A stretch of 64,000 nucleotides of DNA from contig NZ_CP024045.1 in assembly GCF_003430825.1 (NCBI RefSeq), positions 37,048 through 101,047 of the forward strand, written 5' to 3'. A program made the position numbers and the translations under genes. This document shows, one piece after another, positions 9,946 to 18,806 of this stretch. Below the pieces are notes generated by a model that saw only the letters and a list, made by a program, of their open reading frames with translations, did not search any database and was not told where the DNA came from. This DNA is from Natrarchaeobaculum sulfurireducens. Lineage in GTDB: Archaea > Halobacteriota > Halobacteria > Halobacteriales > Natrialbaceae. Within the stretch, counting starts at the first letter, position 1. Every line of letters begins with the position of its first letter.

Positions 9946-10476
9946 ATGAGCCAAGACAATCTACTCTCTTCCGAACAAGACGTCCTCGTCGACGCAAACG
10001 TCTTCTTTGCGATCGGTCACCCATCGAACCCGAAATACGCCCGATTTCGGAGTGCTGTCCGGAACGCCGGTGTCGTGTGCAAACTTCCTCAGCGCGTTAT
10101 TGGAGAGCTTGGTGGCTCAGAGACGGATCGCGTACAGACAGCTCTTGATGAAGAATGGGCCGAAATCATCGAAGCACCACCGCCGACAGACGGAGATGCC
10201 GTCGCAGCAAGCGATATCGCCACGAGAACGATCGCGAACGAAACCGGCAAGCCCGAACATGAGGTCGAAAAAACGGATGCAATTCTCGCAGGACTAGCCA
10301 TCCAGTACGTTAGAGATCGATCGACAGAGCGTGTGGTCGTACTGACCGATGATAAGCCTGCCCGAAAAGGGATCGAAAACGCGGTCACCGCACAAGGCTA
10401 TACTGATGTGATCTCCGTCTACGGATTGACAGACATCATCGGAAATGATTCCGGTGATTCGATGCGGTTAATTTGA
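9946..10476 (+). CDS. PIN-domain protein (probable toxin nuclease)
   Basis: A 176-aa protein with a PIN-type ribonuclease fold. LVDANVFFAIG near residues 15-24 holds the first acidic residue. EKTDAILAGLA near 109-119 and VVVLTDDKPARKG near 130-142 supply the later acidic residues. PIN proteins of VapC type cleave RNA and usually pair with a DNA-binding antitoxin, here the gene just upstream. It is longer than a typical VapC (about 130-140 aa), with an insertion in the middle. Toxicity is inferred from family and arrangement. Confidence 0.7.
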   Translation: MSQDNLLSSEQDVLVDANVFFAIGHPSNPKYARFRSAVRNAGVVCKLPQRVIGELGGSETDRVQTALDEEWAEIIEAPPPTDGDAVAASDIATRTIANETGKPEHEVEKTDAILAGLAIQYVRDRSTERVVVLTDDKPARKGIENAVTAQGYTDVISVYGLTDIIGNDSGDSMRLI

Positions 10477-10502
10477 GCAAAGTGAGTAGATATGCCTACT
10501 TT

Positions 10503-10563
10503 GGCCTTGTTGAAATCCTCAAGCGGTGATAAATTCCTTTTGTCGTGCTGCACACAGAGCATA
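10503..10563 (+). repeat. IS-end-like dispersed repeat, copy A, in a gene-free gap
   Basis: The 10477-10793 gap holds no convincing gene. It contains a segment that starts GGCCTTGTTGAAATCCTC and continues with a GTGCTGC...AGAG core. The same layout of about 60 bases occurs at 13940-13998 (minus), 57259-57323 (plus) and 60302-60364 (minus). It resembles a terminal segment of a haloarchaeal insertion sequence or MITE. No transposase accompanies this copy. Confidence 0.4.
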
Positions 10564-10754
10564 AGTTCAGCACGCAGTGTCTGTTTTGTTCGTTCAAAAT
10601 CAGCTGAATCTGTTGGAAGTATGCGCTTGCGAACCCGACCTCGTAAGAGGAAGATCATCGATTTAGATTGCGTTTCCTTTCAAGTTCGAACGACACAGCA
10701 GTCATTGAGTAGAATCAGGGAACATTTCGTATGTTTTTATCAACGCACCTGAAT

Positions 10755-10765
10755 CTTTTTATTAT
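10755..10765 (+). promoter_or_regulatory. TATA-like box for the PQQ-propeller lipoprotein gene
   Basis: CTTTTTATTAT lies 29-39 bases before the ATG at 10794. That is the spacing expected of an archaeal TATA element feeding a leaderless or short-leader transcript, and it favours 10794 over the GTG at 10785. Confidence 0.4.
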
Positions 10766-10793
10766 GGGATAGCAATCGTCAATCGTGTCCCCC

Positions 10794-11951
10794 ATGCGCC
10801 GCCGCCGGATTCTTTTGCTCACATCCTCCGCGACTGTCGGCCTCGCCGGCTGTACTACCGCTCGAGAACGTGTCGGCGACATCCGTCACAGTCCACCGGA
10901 GCGCCGTGTTGCCCCCGACTGGCGCCCCGAACAGGGAATGTGGGCCGAACGAGATTATGGCCCCCAGAAATGCCGACACAACCCCCACTCAACGGCACCA
11001 CGAACCGAGCCTTCCATCGACTGGCAACGCGATCTCGACGAGGCGCTCAGCGATGGCTGGCTCGTCGTCGCCGATGACACCGTGTATCTCGCAACGCGGC
11101 ATCGACTGTGGGCACTCGACGCCAATGACGGAGAGCTTCGGTGGGAACACCATATCGACGGCTCCGCCGGACTGAAATACATCGATGGACGCTTATATCA
11201 GCTGAACTGGGATCTTCAGGCACCGGAGCTGGTGGCTCGCTCACCCGATGGAGACGAGCAATGGCGAACCACCGTTTCACAACAAATCAGAGGCGTTCAC
11301 GAGCAGAACGGATACGTGTTCGTCGCAGGTCGGAATCGGTATTGGGTGCTCCACGCTGACACTGGTCAAATCGTGCGTGGGCGCGACGATTGGGTGAGAA
11401 ACATGGCGTCAGCTGGCGATTCGTTATATGCTGCCTCTTCGGGGATTCTCGTCAGGTACGATGTTGATGGTCGGACACTCGAGGAGCGGTGGCGGGCACA
11501 GAGTGAGTATCCCACGGAATCGGGCCAGCCTGTGATTATGGAGGATCAAATCTGTGACCTACAGTATCAACCCTCTGCGGACGATGGAGACGTGGTGCTC
11601 TACAGTTCCGCAGGAGAGAAACGACACAGAATCGACCTCGATTACCGACCGTACCGGCTCACAGTTACCGAGAACGGCCTGATCGTCTCGCCGTCCGCGA
11701 CGAGCGACGGGCCCCTCCTTGCGATACGATCTGACGGTAGTCAACGATGGACGGCTGACGTGAGCGGGCACGCCAGCGCGATTGCTGCCAACGAAACAGT
11801 GTATGCTGGGTACCCATTGGTCGCACTGGATGTCGAGTCCGGTGAACGTCTCTGGAAGCAAGATTCAATCCGGCCCGTCCAGCTTGCCGCTACGGACTCG
11901 ACGCTATACGCCGTAACGGGAGACAGTCGCCTCGTCGCCTTACGTGAGTGA
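10794..11951 (+). CDS. Secreted lipoprotein with PQQ-type beta-propeller
   Basis: A 385-aa protein with an Arg-rich N-terminus (MRRRRILLL), a short hydrophobic segment and the lipobox LAGC at about residues 16-19. It would therefore be exported and anchored on the outer face of the membrane. The rest shows several WD/PQQ-like blades, seen as repeats of the pattern LWALDANDGELRWE, QWRTTV and LVALDVESGERLWK. Such propellers act as protein-binding scaffolds or, with PQQ, as dehydrogenase folds; no catalytic residues can be picked out here. It is a stand-alone gene with its own TATA-like box. Confidence 0.7.
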   Translation: MRRRRILLLTSSATVGLAGCTTARERVGDIRHSPPERRVAPDWRPEQGMWAERDYGPQKCRHNPHSTAPRTEPSIDWQRDLDEALSDGWLVVADDTVYLATRHRLWALDANDGELRWEHHIDGSAGLKYIDGRLYQLNWDLQAPELVARSPDGDEQWRTTVSQQIRGVHEQNGYVFVAGRNRYWVLHADTGQIVRGRDDWVRNMASAGDSLYAASSGILVRYDVDGRTLEERWRAQSEYPTESGQPVIMEDQICDLQYQPSADDGDVVLYSSAGEKRHRIDLDYRPYRLTVTENGLIVSPSATSDGPLLAIRSDGSQRWTADVSGHASAIAANETVYAGYPLVALDVESGERLWKQDSIRPVQLAATDSTLYAVTGDSRLVALRE

Positions 11952-12208
11952 TCTACTTCAGCTGACGGACAACACCATGGACGGAACTGCGCCTCGTTAC
12001 GACAACCGCCATCCTAGGACCCATTCGCGCTATAGATTCAGCAGACGCTCGTCAACCTATCCGGAGAACGTCAGAACCGGCCTGCTGCATAGAGAGAGTG
12101 GATGCAGCACGACGACCCTGTTTGTTTCCCGCCGAAAGCGGTGAACCTTCCTCTCATCACACGTACGAACTGAACGACACACCCACCTCAAATCAGACTG
12201 AAAACGAG

Positions 12209-12346
12209 TTATCGGTTTGCAATAGCAACTGCCAGTGCTTCTAATTCAGGATGGCCATGATACCGCACTCTATTGCTTCTCTTGTCATGCTCAAGATACC
12301 CGATCTCGGTCAGTCGAGGGAGCACTGAGTGATAGTGATGCAGATG
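12209..12346 (-). pseudogene. C-terminal remnant of a DUF7344-like helix-turn-helix gene
   Basis: On the minus strand this stretch translates to LHHYHSVLPRL, TEIGYLEHD, and a short tail ending ...AVAIANR at a TAA (12209-12211). That matches the end of the small winged-helix proteins common in haloarchaea, where LHHxHLPKLxxAGVVxYD is typical. It has no start. The IS630 element begins immediately upstream, and an N-terminal half of the same type lies on the far side. Confidence 0.5.
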
Positions 12347-12348
12347 TA

Positions 12349-13449
12349 TTTTTACCGTTCATCAGGGACACAGATAATTCCAGATGTTTGGTTCGTTGAT
12401 CTGTGAGATTCCTCTCGCTAGATGTTGTTTCAGCCTCGGGAGATCTGGGATCAACCGATGTTTGAACCACTCGTTTAGCTGATCCCAGCAACCTTCGACA
12501 GGGTTCAGCTCGGGGAGTTTCGACGGAAAGTACCACACTTCGAGGCCGTCTCCACGCACGCAGGCGACCGAACTGTCTCCGACAGTTTCGGTCGCCCGCT
12601 CACCACTAACGTGTTCCCACAGATCCCGTGCATAGAAGTACCCTGCCCGGTCAAGAAATACCACTAACTCCTCCCCAAACTTCTCTTTCAACGCTTCTAA
12701 CAGCCGAATCCCGTGAAATCTGTTCAGGTTTTCTTCCGTCCAGAAGTAGAAGCTGTCACCGTCGTCGGTGACAGCGCCGAGCACTGTCACCTTCTTCCAA
12801 GAGTTCGAGGTCTCTATTGTTGGATTCGAGCCAATCGGATACCACCCACGTCGTTGAACCGTCCCGACTCGCTTGGTGAACTGATCAACGACAACGACAG
12901 TCTTCTCGCTCAGTTCGGGCCGTTTTTTTCGACTGTCTCTTTAAATTCGGCTTCTTCTTCGGGATCGGCTTCGTGATTGCGAGGCCGCGCTGTCCGCCAG
13001 GACAGCCCGGCCTCGTGCAAGAGATATCGCGCGTGGCTTTCGGTGTACTCAACGTCGAACTCTTCTTTGACGTAGTGAAGCAGAAGCTTTGGCGACCACG
13101 CTTGGTGCTCGTAGCCAAGTTCGGTCGGTGGCTGCTGGAGAGCTTCTTCCAACTGCTCGCGTTCGTCAGCGGTGAGTTTCGATGGTCCACCCGGTCGAGG
13201 GTCGTCGTAGGGTGCCTGCTCGATCGGTTCTTCCTCGAACCGATCGAGCCAGTTACGGATGGTTTTCTCGACAACCCCGTGACGTTCAGCCAGCGTCGCG
13301 ATCTTGTCGCCCTGCTTGCGGCCGATCGCCGCAAGCACTCGCTCCCGTGGAATCTCTCCCTCTGTCTGCTCTCGAAGCTCGTGAAGCTCTTCTATAGAGA
13401 TATCGTCCAGACGACCCATCACATCTCGTTGCATTCAGACCGGTAAATC
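12349..13449 (-). mobile_element. IS630-family insertion sequence
   Basis: An element of about 1.1 kb defined by a two-frame IS630 transposase on the minus strand. Possible short inverted ends (TTTACCG at 12351-12357 and CGGTAAA at 13441-13447) are weak, so the boundaries are approximate. It separates two halves of a DUF7344-like regulator gene. Confidence 0.6.
12362..13434 (-). CDS. IS630-family transposase, probably made by -1 frameshifting
   Basis: The first frame (12910-13434, 174 aa) holds the helix-turn-helix domain: LDDISIEELHEL, then KIATLAERHGVVEKTIRNWL. The second (down to 12362) holds the DDE catalytic domain: VVVVDQF, VVFLDRAGYF, LPELNPVEG. They join at about 12922-12928, where the minus-strand sequence is A AAA AAC in phase with the first frame, a classic -1 slippery heptamer. 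Shifting there gives one transposase of about 357 aa, normal for the family. I read this as programmed frameshifting, though a chance indel in a homopolymer would look the same. Confidence 0.7.
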
Positions 13450-13629
13450 ACTTTGGACATCACTATGATACAACTGCCCAGATATTTGTTCTCTGCCGCC
13501 ATGAGCCTCCTTTTCGAGATGGTCAATGAGAGCAGTGAGTTGTGTAGTATCTTCCGACGAATTCCGGAAATACGAGAGGATAGGACGGCAGTACTGAGTG
13601 GCACAGATAGTTAGCAGATCGTTCGTCAT
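13449..13629 (-). pseudogene. N-terminal remnant of a DUF7344-like helix-turn-helix gene
   Basis: The minus-strand frame from ATG 13629 reads MTNDLLTICATQYCRPILSY, followed by a helix-rich segment ending GREQISGQLYH. This is the usual beginning of DUF7344-like regulators. It runs into the IS630 element. The C-terminal half lies on the other side of the element, but the two do not join perfectly, so the insertion was followed by some change or the halves come from different copies. Confidence 0.45.
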
Positions 13630-13939
13630 AACAGTCTGTCCTGATTGTGGGTTTTCCATTTTTGTAGTTCGCTTGTTGCAGCACACGTATGGACTGGTAT
13701 GCGAACCACGTGAGAATCCACGGGAATGGACGGCGGCACGCCGTCGTCAAATCGTCCACTGCGTATTAGAGCGGACGCACACTATGTGATTTCGGATGCT
13801 GTACTCTAAACAAGGTGTGTCAACCAGATAAGTAATCGGGTAATGGTTCTATCAATTACTCTCAGGAAAACATTCGTTAAGTCTGTCGCCTATACTGACT
13901 GCTCACTACCATCGCAGATTGAATCACATCTCGTGCGAC

Positions 13940-13998
13940 ATTCGCGCCCTCTATTCAGCAGTCAACTCTTGTCATCTACCGAGGGTTTCAACAGAGCC
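13940..13998 (-). repeat. IS-end-like dispersed repeat, copy B
   Basis: The minus strand starts GGCTCTGTTGAAACCCTC and ends with a CTGCTGAATAGAGGGCGCG core. It is the best-preserved of the four copies of this element. No transposase is attached. Confidence 0.45.
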
Positions 13999-14025
13999 TC
14001 TACTTTGGATTTGAACCGAACAGGG

Positions 14026-15675
14026 TTACTCGCTGCGTGGATCTGTCTTGAGCGTTAGTTCGATAATCTCCCCAGGTTCGAGTTCCGCCGGATCCAGAAG
14101 GTGCAGAAAGTGATCGCCTTCTTCCCCACTTAACACACGAGCCCTGACTGTCTCCTCCGAACGCTCGAGTTTCGCGTCGATCGCATCGAGTCGAGCGAGG
14201 AGTTCTGCCTCAAGCGACTGTTCTTCGAGTGATTCCGTTTCTGCAGGAAGCGTTTCAGTGTCAGATGCCACACTGTCGGAGTCCGTCGACGCATACGGAT
14301 CTGCCGCAGTCCGTGCAAACGTTGCCTCGAGGGCGTCGAGGTTGACGCCTTCGGCCTCGAGAGTGATCGGTTCGCGTCGGTTGACATCCAGCGTGGTATC
14401 AGCCTTGAGAGATTGTTCCTGGACCGCCTCCCAATGGCGTCTTCGAATTCGTCTCGCAGTCGCTTCTGCGATCCACCCAGGGGCGTTCCAGCGCCCATCT
14501 TCGTAGAGTCGGTGGACGTCCTGGTCATTCGTCCCCCAGGTGAAACACCGATCGAAGCGGCGTTGAAACCGGTTGAGCGTATCACCTCTTGCATGTTTGA
14601 TCACGACCTCGATCGGAGCGAGTGAGCGGACGACGTCGTCGATCGTCTCGAGTGTGGGATGGTTGCATAACCGAATCGACCGCGTCGTACACTGGGTATT
14701 CGGGATGCCGTCACCGTTCCCTGTCGCGAGTTGGAGAAACAACGCTCCTGGATCGCCGCCAATTGTTTCGAGCAGTCGATGGGAACTCCCGGTTGTGGGT
14801 GATTCCGGGCCCGTAATCGTCACGCCACCAGCTTCGAGTACCTCCGCAGATCGCTCGAACACTTCGACAGGTGTGACCGATAGCTCGTCGTACTCGAGTG
14901 CGTTGTACAGTTTGGCGGCCTGCCCGACGATGGTAATCGGCAACTCGCGCTCGAGCGCCGTTGCAACGTGGGCGAGGATCGTCGCGTAGTGAACTCCGGT
15001 GAGCGAACTCGTTGCGACCACGACTCGCGAACCGGCGAACGCACGCTCGAGCACTGTCTCGAGTGACTCGTTGAGCGCGGTCGTGTACGAATCGTCGCTC
15101 GAGACGTTTAGCAACACACAGTCGATATCGAACGGGTACGCGGTCTCGAGCCCTGGAAACCCGGCGCACGGTCGCGCCGTGAAATCCCCGGTAACGAGGA
15201 GGTGTTGTTCGCCGCTGAGAAGGTCGTCACTCGAGTTCTCGTCGCAAAATCGGAGTACGAATCCGGCAGCACCAGGAGTATGACCGGCCACGACCGGTCG
15301 GGCCTCGAGCGTGGGGAGTATCGACGTCCACTCGTCGATCGGTTCGAGAGCGTCGAGCGCAACCGAGATGTCGCCGAGGTCGTTGTCCTTTTGGGCTTCA
15401 GGTAACGCCTGCTCGAGGATCGTCGCCGTCGCGGGTGAGATGTAAATCGGGGCGCTGTGTTGAACGTTTCTCGCGAGTGTTCGGTAGTGATCGATGTGTG
15501 CGTGGGTAAGCAAAATTGCGTTTAGATACTCGTCGTCGCCGAGCATGGATTCGACATCGACACCATCGCCAGCATCAATGAGAACACACGCACGCGTGCC
15601 ATCCTCAGTGGTGAAGCGTAGGAGCGTCGACTCGTTGCCGCTGTGAACGTTCGCATGTTGGTAGGAGACACGCAT
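14026..15675 (-). CDS. Metallo-beta-lactamase-fold hydrolase (RNase J/CPSF-like)
   Basis: A 549-aa protein. THAHIDH at about residues 57-63 is the zinc-binding HxHxDH signature of the metallo-beta-lactamase fold. VVAGHTPGA near 128 and LLVTGDFTA near 160 supply the further metal ligands. A beta-CASP-like middle region (about 190-340) with VVIKHARGD near 375 suggests nucleic-acid processing, as in RNase J and archaeal CPSF proteins. The C-terminus has a Glu/Ser-rich linker, then a coiled region. It is free-standing in an IS-rich area. Its specific substrate cannot be told. Confidence 0.7.
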   Translation of the reverse strand: MRVSYQHANVHSGNESTLLRFTTEDGTRACVLIDAGDGVDVESMLGDDEYLNAILLTHAHIDHYRTLARNVQHSAPIYISPATATILEQALPEAQKDNDLGDISVALDALEPIDEWTSILPTLEARPVVAGHTPGAAGFVLRFCDENSSDDLLSGEQHLLVTGDFTARPCAGFPGLETAYPFDIDCVLLNVSSDDSYTTALNESLETVLERAFAGSRVVVATSSLTGVHYATILAHVATALERELPITIVGQAAKLYNALEYDELSVTPVEVFERSAEVLEAGGVTITGPESPTTGSSHRLLETIGGDPGALFLQLATGNGDGIPNTQCTTRSIRLCNHPTLETIDDVVRSLAPIEVVIKHARGDTLNRFQRRFDRCFTWGTNDQDVHRLYEDGRWNAPGWIAEATARRIRRRHWEAVQEQSLKADTTLDVNRREPITLEAEGVNLDALEATFARTAADPYASTDSDSVASDTETLPAETESLEEQSLEAELLARLDAIDAKLERSEETVRARVLSGEEGDHFLHLLDPAELEPGEIIELTLKTDPRSE

Positions 15676-15727
15676 ACGTGGAGGACAGTTTTAATTCAGA
15701 ACTGCATAAATTTCAGTTTTTGTGTTT

Positions 15728-16667
15728 GCGGCCGTGGTGAATCGCCATACGGAGGTTGATTTCACTGGTTGATGGCACGCTTGATGTTGTAGACGACACA
15801 CATCAGGACGATTTCACGGAACTCTCGATACCAGGCTCGCGCACGCACGGCGTCGCCGAGCGTGCGCTTGATCACCGAGAAGACGGTTTCAGATAGCGCT
15901 CTTTGGCCGTAGAGTGTCTCATCGATCCGCGCGTTATGCGCGTGATCGATGGGGCGGAACTCTCGATGCTTTATCAGCGGTCTTACGCCCTCTTCCCGGA
16001 GTTTCTCGCGTAAGCGCTGCCAGTCGTAGCCTTTGTCTGGAGCGAGGCTGTGTAACTCGCCCGCGTTGCGGCGGGCGAGTTGCCAGCCGATCTGGGTGTC
16101 GTGACGTTTTCTGGTCGTGCAGTGAACGTCGGGGACAGCCTGTGATGCTGTATCGACGAGAGTGGTGGTCTTGAGCGTCTGCACGCGGTAATTCGTTCGT
16201 CGGCAGTGGTGCTTGCTCGCGTTTTCGCGGTCGAAAAACGTCGCGTCCATCGCTGCATGACCAGATGGGCCGTGAAGCTGCGCCGACAGGCGCAGCATCA
16301 CTCGCCAGACTGCCATCTTGATCCTATCAAACGCCTTTACTAGCGTCGAGTGATCCGGGAGATCCGCCGCGTTGAGGCCTATCTTAGCCAATATTTGTGG
16401 TATCTCGCTCAAGAGGTCAAGCGCTTCGCGGTAGGATTTGTTCAGATAAATCCGCAGACAATGCAGCGAAACGACGGCATAGTCGGCGAATCCGCCGCCA
16501 CCCTGCGGGGCGGCGGATTCGCCTCGGCCATCAACAGCACTTTTAGCCAGCGACACGACCTTCCCAGTGAAGCGGGAAATCTTGGACATAGGGCATCCGC
16601 CGTTTCCCGCTTCAACTCCCTAGTTATAACGGATCAACTGGACGCAGTCTGGCGATTCACCAGAGCC
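15728..16667 (-). mobile_element. IS5-family insertion sequence, complete
   Basis: Imperfect terminal inverted repeats of about 20 bp sit at 15728-15747 and 16648-16667, sharing TGGTGAATCGCCA. They enclose a single transposase gene. No certain target duplication is visible. A fragment of a close relative lies at 45762-45946. Confidence 0.8.
15762..16589 (-). CDS. IS5-family transposase
   Basis: A 275-aa DDE transposase. AMDATFFDR near residue 116, LAPDKGYDW near 187 and the C-terminal YGQRALSETVFSVIKR (about 232-247) give the D, D and E residues. Length and layout are normal for haloarchaeal IS5 elements of the ISH1-like size class. The gene is intact and the IS has both ends, so it may be active. 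Confidence 0.85.
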   Translation of the reverse strand: MSKISRFTGKVVSLAKSAVDGRGESAAPQGGGGFADYAVVSLHCLRIYLNKSYREALDLLSEIPQILAKIGLNAADLPDHSTLVKAFDRIKMAVWRVMLRLSAQLHGPSGHAAMDATFFDRENASKHHCRRTNYRVQTLKTTTLVDTASQAVPDVHCTTRKRHDTQIGWQLARRNAGELHSLAPDKGYDWQRLREKLREEGVRPLIKHREFRPIDHAHNARIDETLYGQRALSETVFSVIKRTLGDAVRARAWYREFREIVLMCVVYNIKRAINQ

Positions 16668-16690
16668 AACACGATGTATTAGTTAGTGAA

Positions 16691-16700
16691 AATATTTATA
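16691..16700 (+). promoter_or_regulatory. TATA-like box for the halocin-like gene
   Basis: AATATTTATA ends 29 bases before the ATG at 16729. This predicts a start of transcription close to that ATG and supports it over the ATG at 16705, which would fall inside the promoter. Confidence 0.5.
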
Positions 16701-16728
16701 TCCAATGAAATTATTAGTTGTAGACGCA

Positions 16729-17667
16729 ATGTCAGATGATCGCAACCTCAATAGACGTAAAGTTTTAAGAAATGCTGCGGCTGCTGGGTCTGCATCCCTC
16801 ATTGGGATGGCAAGCTCGGTTGGTGCAACCCCGGAAGAAGCTTCATTTGATTTCGATCGATTGATGGAATCAGATAGGATAGTAAAGCTTAAAGAAGAAA
16901 TCCCCGATCTTGAGTTCCATTTGGAAGATGCCCGCGCAATTGGAGGGGAAGAAGGCATTGTCGCTATTCCTGCAAATCATGGGACAGCTCTTACTCGCCC
17001 ACCAGGACAGACAGACGCCGCAAGTTTCTATTTCGACGAGTGGGTTCGTGGTGTGGACTCTGATTGGGTTGAAGGAACTCAAGCACGGCTGAGGGTAACG
17101 GACGATGAAACGGTTCTGATCCGGACTGCTACTGATGAAGAGTCCGAGGCATTCCTCAGCTCCATCGATACGGATGAGCTCGATCATGAGAACACGAATG
17201 TAGCAGTCCAGCCGGACACTGGCGAAGTCACGATCACTCATGTCGACAGCGAAGATCGTCGATATGATCGCATTCAGGCGGCACCTGCTCAGGATGCTGG
17301 GGCACAGATTGCAACGGAAGGTAACGGCTTGACTGCCGCTAAATCTGGATTAGAGGTGACTGACCGCGATACTGAGCATTTCTCCGGCGGTTCTGGAGAA
17401 TTTGGAACACAGTCATCCTGCGACCAAGATGACGTTGTCTTCTGTGTCATCGAGGCAGTTAGCTGCCTGCCCTGTGCCGCTGCTACTGCTACAGGGCCGC
17501 TTCTTGCTGTCTGTATCCTCTTTGTGTGCCTCGGCTTCCCTGCTGTACCGATCGCAACTATCTTGGCAGACATCGGCTGTACCAATGTGGCTGGTTGCAC
17601 GGCAAGTGCGGCCGCAGATATCATGAGTGACTTGGCTGACGATTTAGGTGACCAAGTCCCCGTCTAA
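16729..17667 (+). CDS. Halocin C8-like bacteriocin precursor
   Basis: A 312-aa preproprotein. NRRKVLRNAAAAG near residues 6-18 is a twin-arginine (Tat) signal, with a hydrophobic stretch ending at SSVGA. The middle 200 residues are acidic and soluble. The last 85 residues change sharply: small, hydrophobic and Cys-rich, with eight cysteines spaced as in FCVIEAVSCLPCAAA, VCILFVCLG and GCTNVAGC. This is the layout of halocin C8, whose precursor is exported by Tat, with the N-terminal part acting as immunity protein and the Cys-rich C-terminal part as the peptide antibiotic; classic halocin C8 has ten cysteines. It has its own TATA box, lower GC than its surroundings, and transposases on both sides. 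Confidence 0.75.
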   Translation: MSDDRNLNRRKVLRNAAAAGSASLIGMASSVGATPEEASFDFDRLMESDRIVKLKEEIPDLEFHLEDARAIGGEEGIVAIPANHGTALTRPPGQTDAASFYFDEWVRGVDSDWVEGTQARLRVTDDETVLIRTATDEESEAFLSSIDTDELDHENTNVAVQPDTGEVTITHVDSEDRRYDRIQAAPAQDAGAQIATEGNGLTAAKSGLEVTDRDTEHFSGGSGEFGTQSSCDQDDVVFCVIEAVSCLPCAAATATGPLLAVCILFVCLGFPAVPIATILADIGCTNVAGCTASAAADIMSDLADDLGDQVPV

Positions 17668-17987
17668 GATAACATCATCCGTGAGATAGTAGGCTTCGCC
17701 GTCTCGTGATGCAAAAGAGTTACCAACACGCTTTTTTAACGTGTGAAACCATTTCTACACGCTTTGAATGTTAATCGTGATTCTGTTTTGTGAGCTAAAA
17801 CAGTATACGAACATCGTGATTCCCGTGTACAGGTGGATCATCTAAAACGTTGTGAGCGACCGCTTCCCACTCGCTGAGCATCCTGTGAGCAACATCCCAG
17901 ACTAACTTAATGACTCGCTGGTTTCTCAAACTTCGCTAACTGACGCTGACCGCATATATTAAGTTGGTGCAGGTGTAACCTATAGAT
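17668..17987. other. Intergenic gap between halocin-like gene and small membrane gene
   Basis: No gene is visible in these 320 bases. A short hairpin-forming stretch with a T-run (ACACGCTTTTTTAACGTGT, 17729-17747) is a plausible terminator for the halocin-like gene. A TATA-like CATATATTAAG (17953-17963) lies 25-35 bases before the next ATG. Confidence 0.4.
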
Positions 17988-18245
17988 ATGAGTCAGGAAA
18001 GCATACGCTGGAGTACTCCGAAGGAGTTCGCATCAAAGACGGGGAAAATCATTGTGGCATTAGCTGGAGCGATGCTAATGACCGGCCTTCTGATGCTGGC
18101 TCTTCCGTATACCGAGTACAGCCCACAAACTCTAGAGAGAGTCATAGTCGTTACCGTGTTTTATACAACTTGGATGCTTCTGTTGTTCAAGCTCTTTTTT
18201 GGGAAGTTTATTCCTCTGGGAATGTCCAAAGAGAGTGAGACGTAG
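17988..18245 (+). CDS. Small two-helix membrane protein of the halocin cassette
   Basis: An 85-aa protein with two transmembrane helices, about residues 21-41 (IIVALAGAMLMTGLLMLAL) and 52-71 (VIVVTVFYTTWMLLLFKLFF). It lies 320 bases after the halocin-like precursor, on the same strand, with its own TATA-like element. Small membrane proteins beside bacteriocin genes often act in immunity or export; that role is inference from position. No homologue is recognised with certainty. Confidence 0.6.
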   Translation: MSQESIRWSTPKEFASKTGKIIVALAGAMLMTGLLMLALPYTEYSPQTLERVIVVTVFYTTWMLLLFKLFFGKFIPLGMSKESET

Positions 18246-18803
18246 CATTCATTAGAAGTAATTACTCCTCTTTGGAATCGGAAATTGGTCGAAAGCGGTG
18301 CCGATTGCTGTTTGTATTCCCTCGAGTTGAACTCTCTCGTCCACCTGGTGCGGTGGGCTCGAAGCGTTTAACATTGGACACACCGGAAGGCACAATATTC
18401 TGTGAGCCCATAGGTTTCTGTATGTCCAGTATCACGGTTAACGTGGACAACGACTTCAAAGCGTAAATGGAAAAACACCCGGAGATCTGATCGTGGAAAA
18501 GTCGGGAATGGAACCAGATTGAGTGACACAATTCATCGAGCCCCTGTCCAGTTCATTGAGATCGTTCCTGTGGGCGTCTTTATCTGCCATCGCGAGCTTC
18601 GTGGATCCGTCTCTCAGTTTCACGCACGTACACGCAAAGATGACTGAATCACCACTATAGAGCACCCAAAGCAGGTTAGTATGGGTAGTTCTATTGGTGG
18701 TTTGCTCATATATTGGGCTAATACTCAACATGTGGTGTATATATCAATATGTGATTTAGTAAGCCGACCGATAACCCAATAAGTATTCAGAAAATAACAT
18801 CAG
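18246..18803. other. Gene-poor gap in the halocin cassette
   Basis: Short frames exist on both strands but none has a credible start signal, composition or motif. A TATA-like element (ATAAGTAT, about 18778-18785) lies shortly before the next gene. I see nothing else. Confidence 0.4.
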
Positions 18804-18806
18804 TTG

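Noticed and set aside
13843..14058. 71-aa plus-strand frame
   Set aside because: Runs through the IS-end-like repeat and into the antisense of the metallo-beta-lactamase-fold gene.
18272..18466. 64-aa plus-strand frame and an antisense frame in the halocin cassette gap
   Set aside because: No TATA-like element at the right distance and no recognisable domain.
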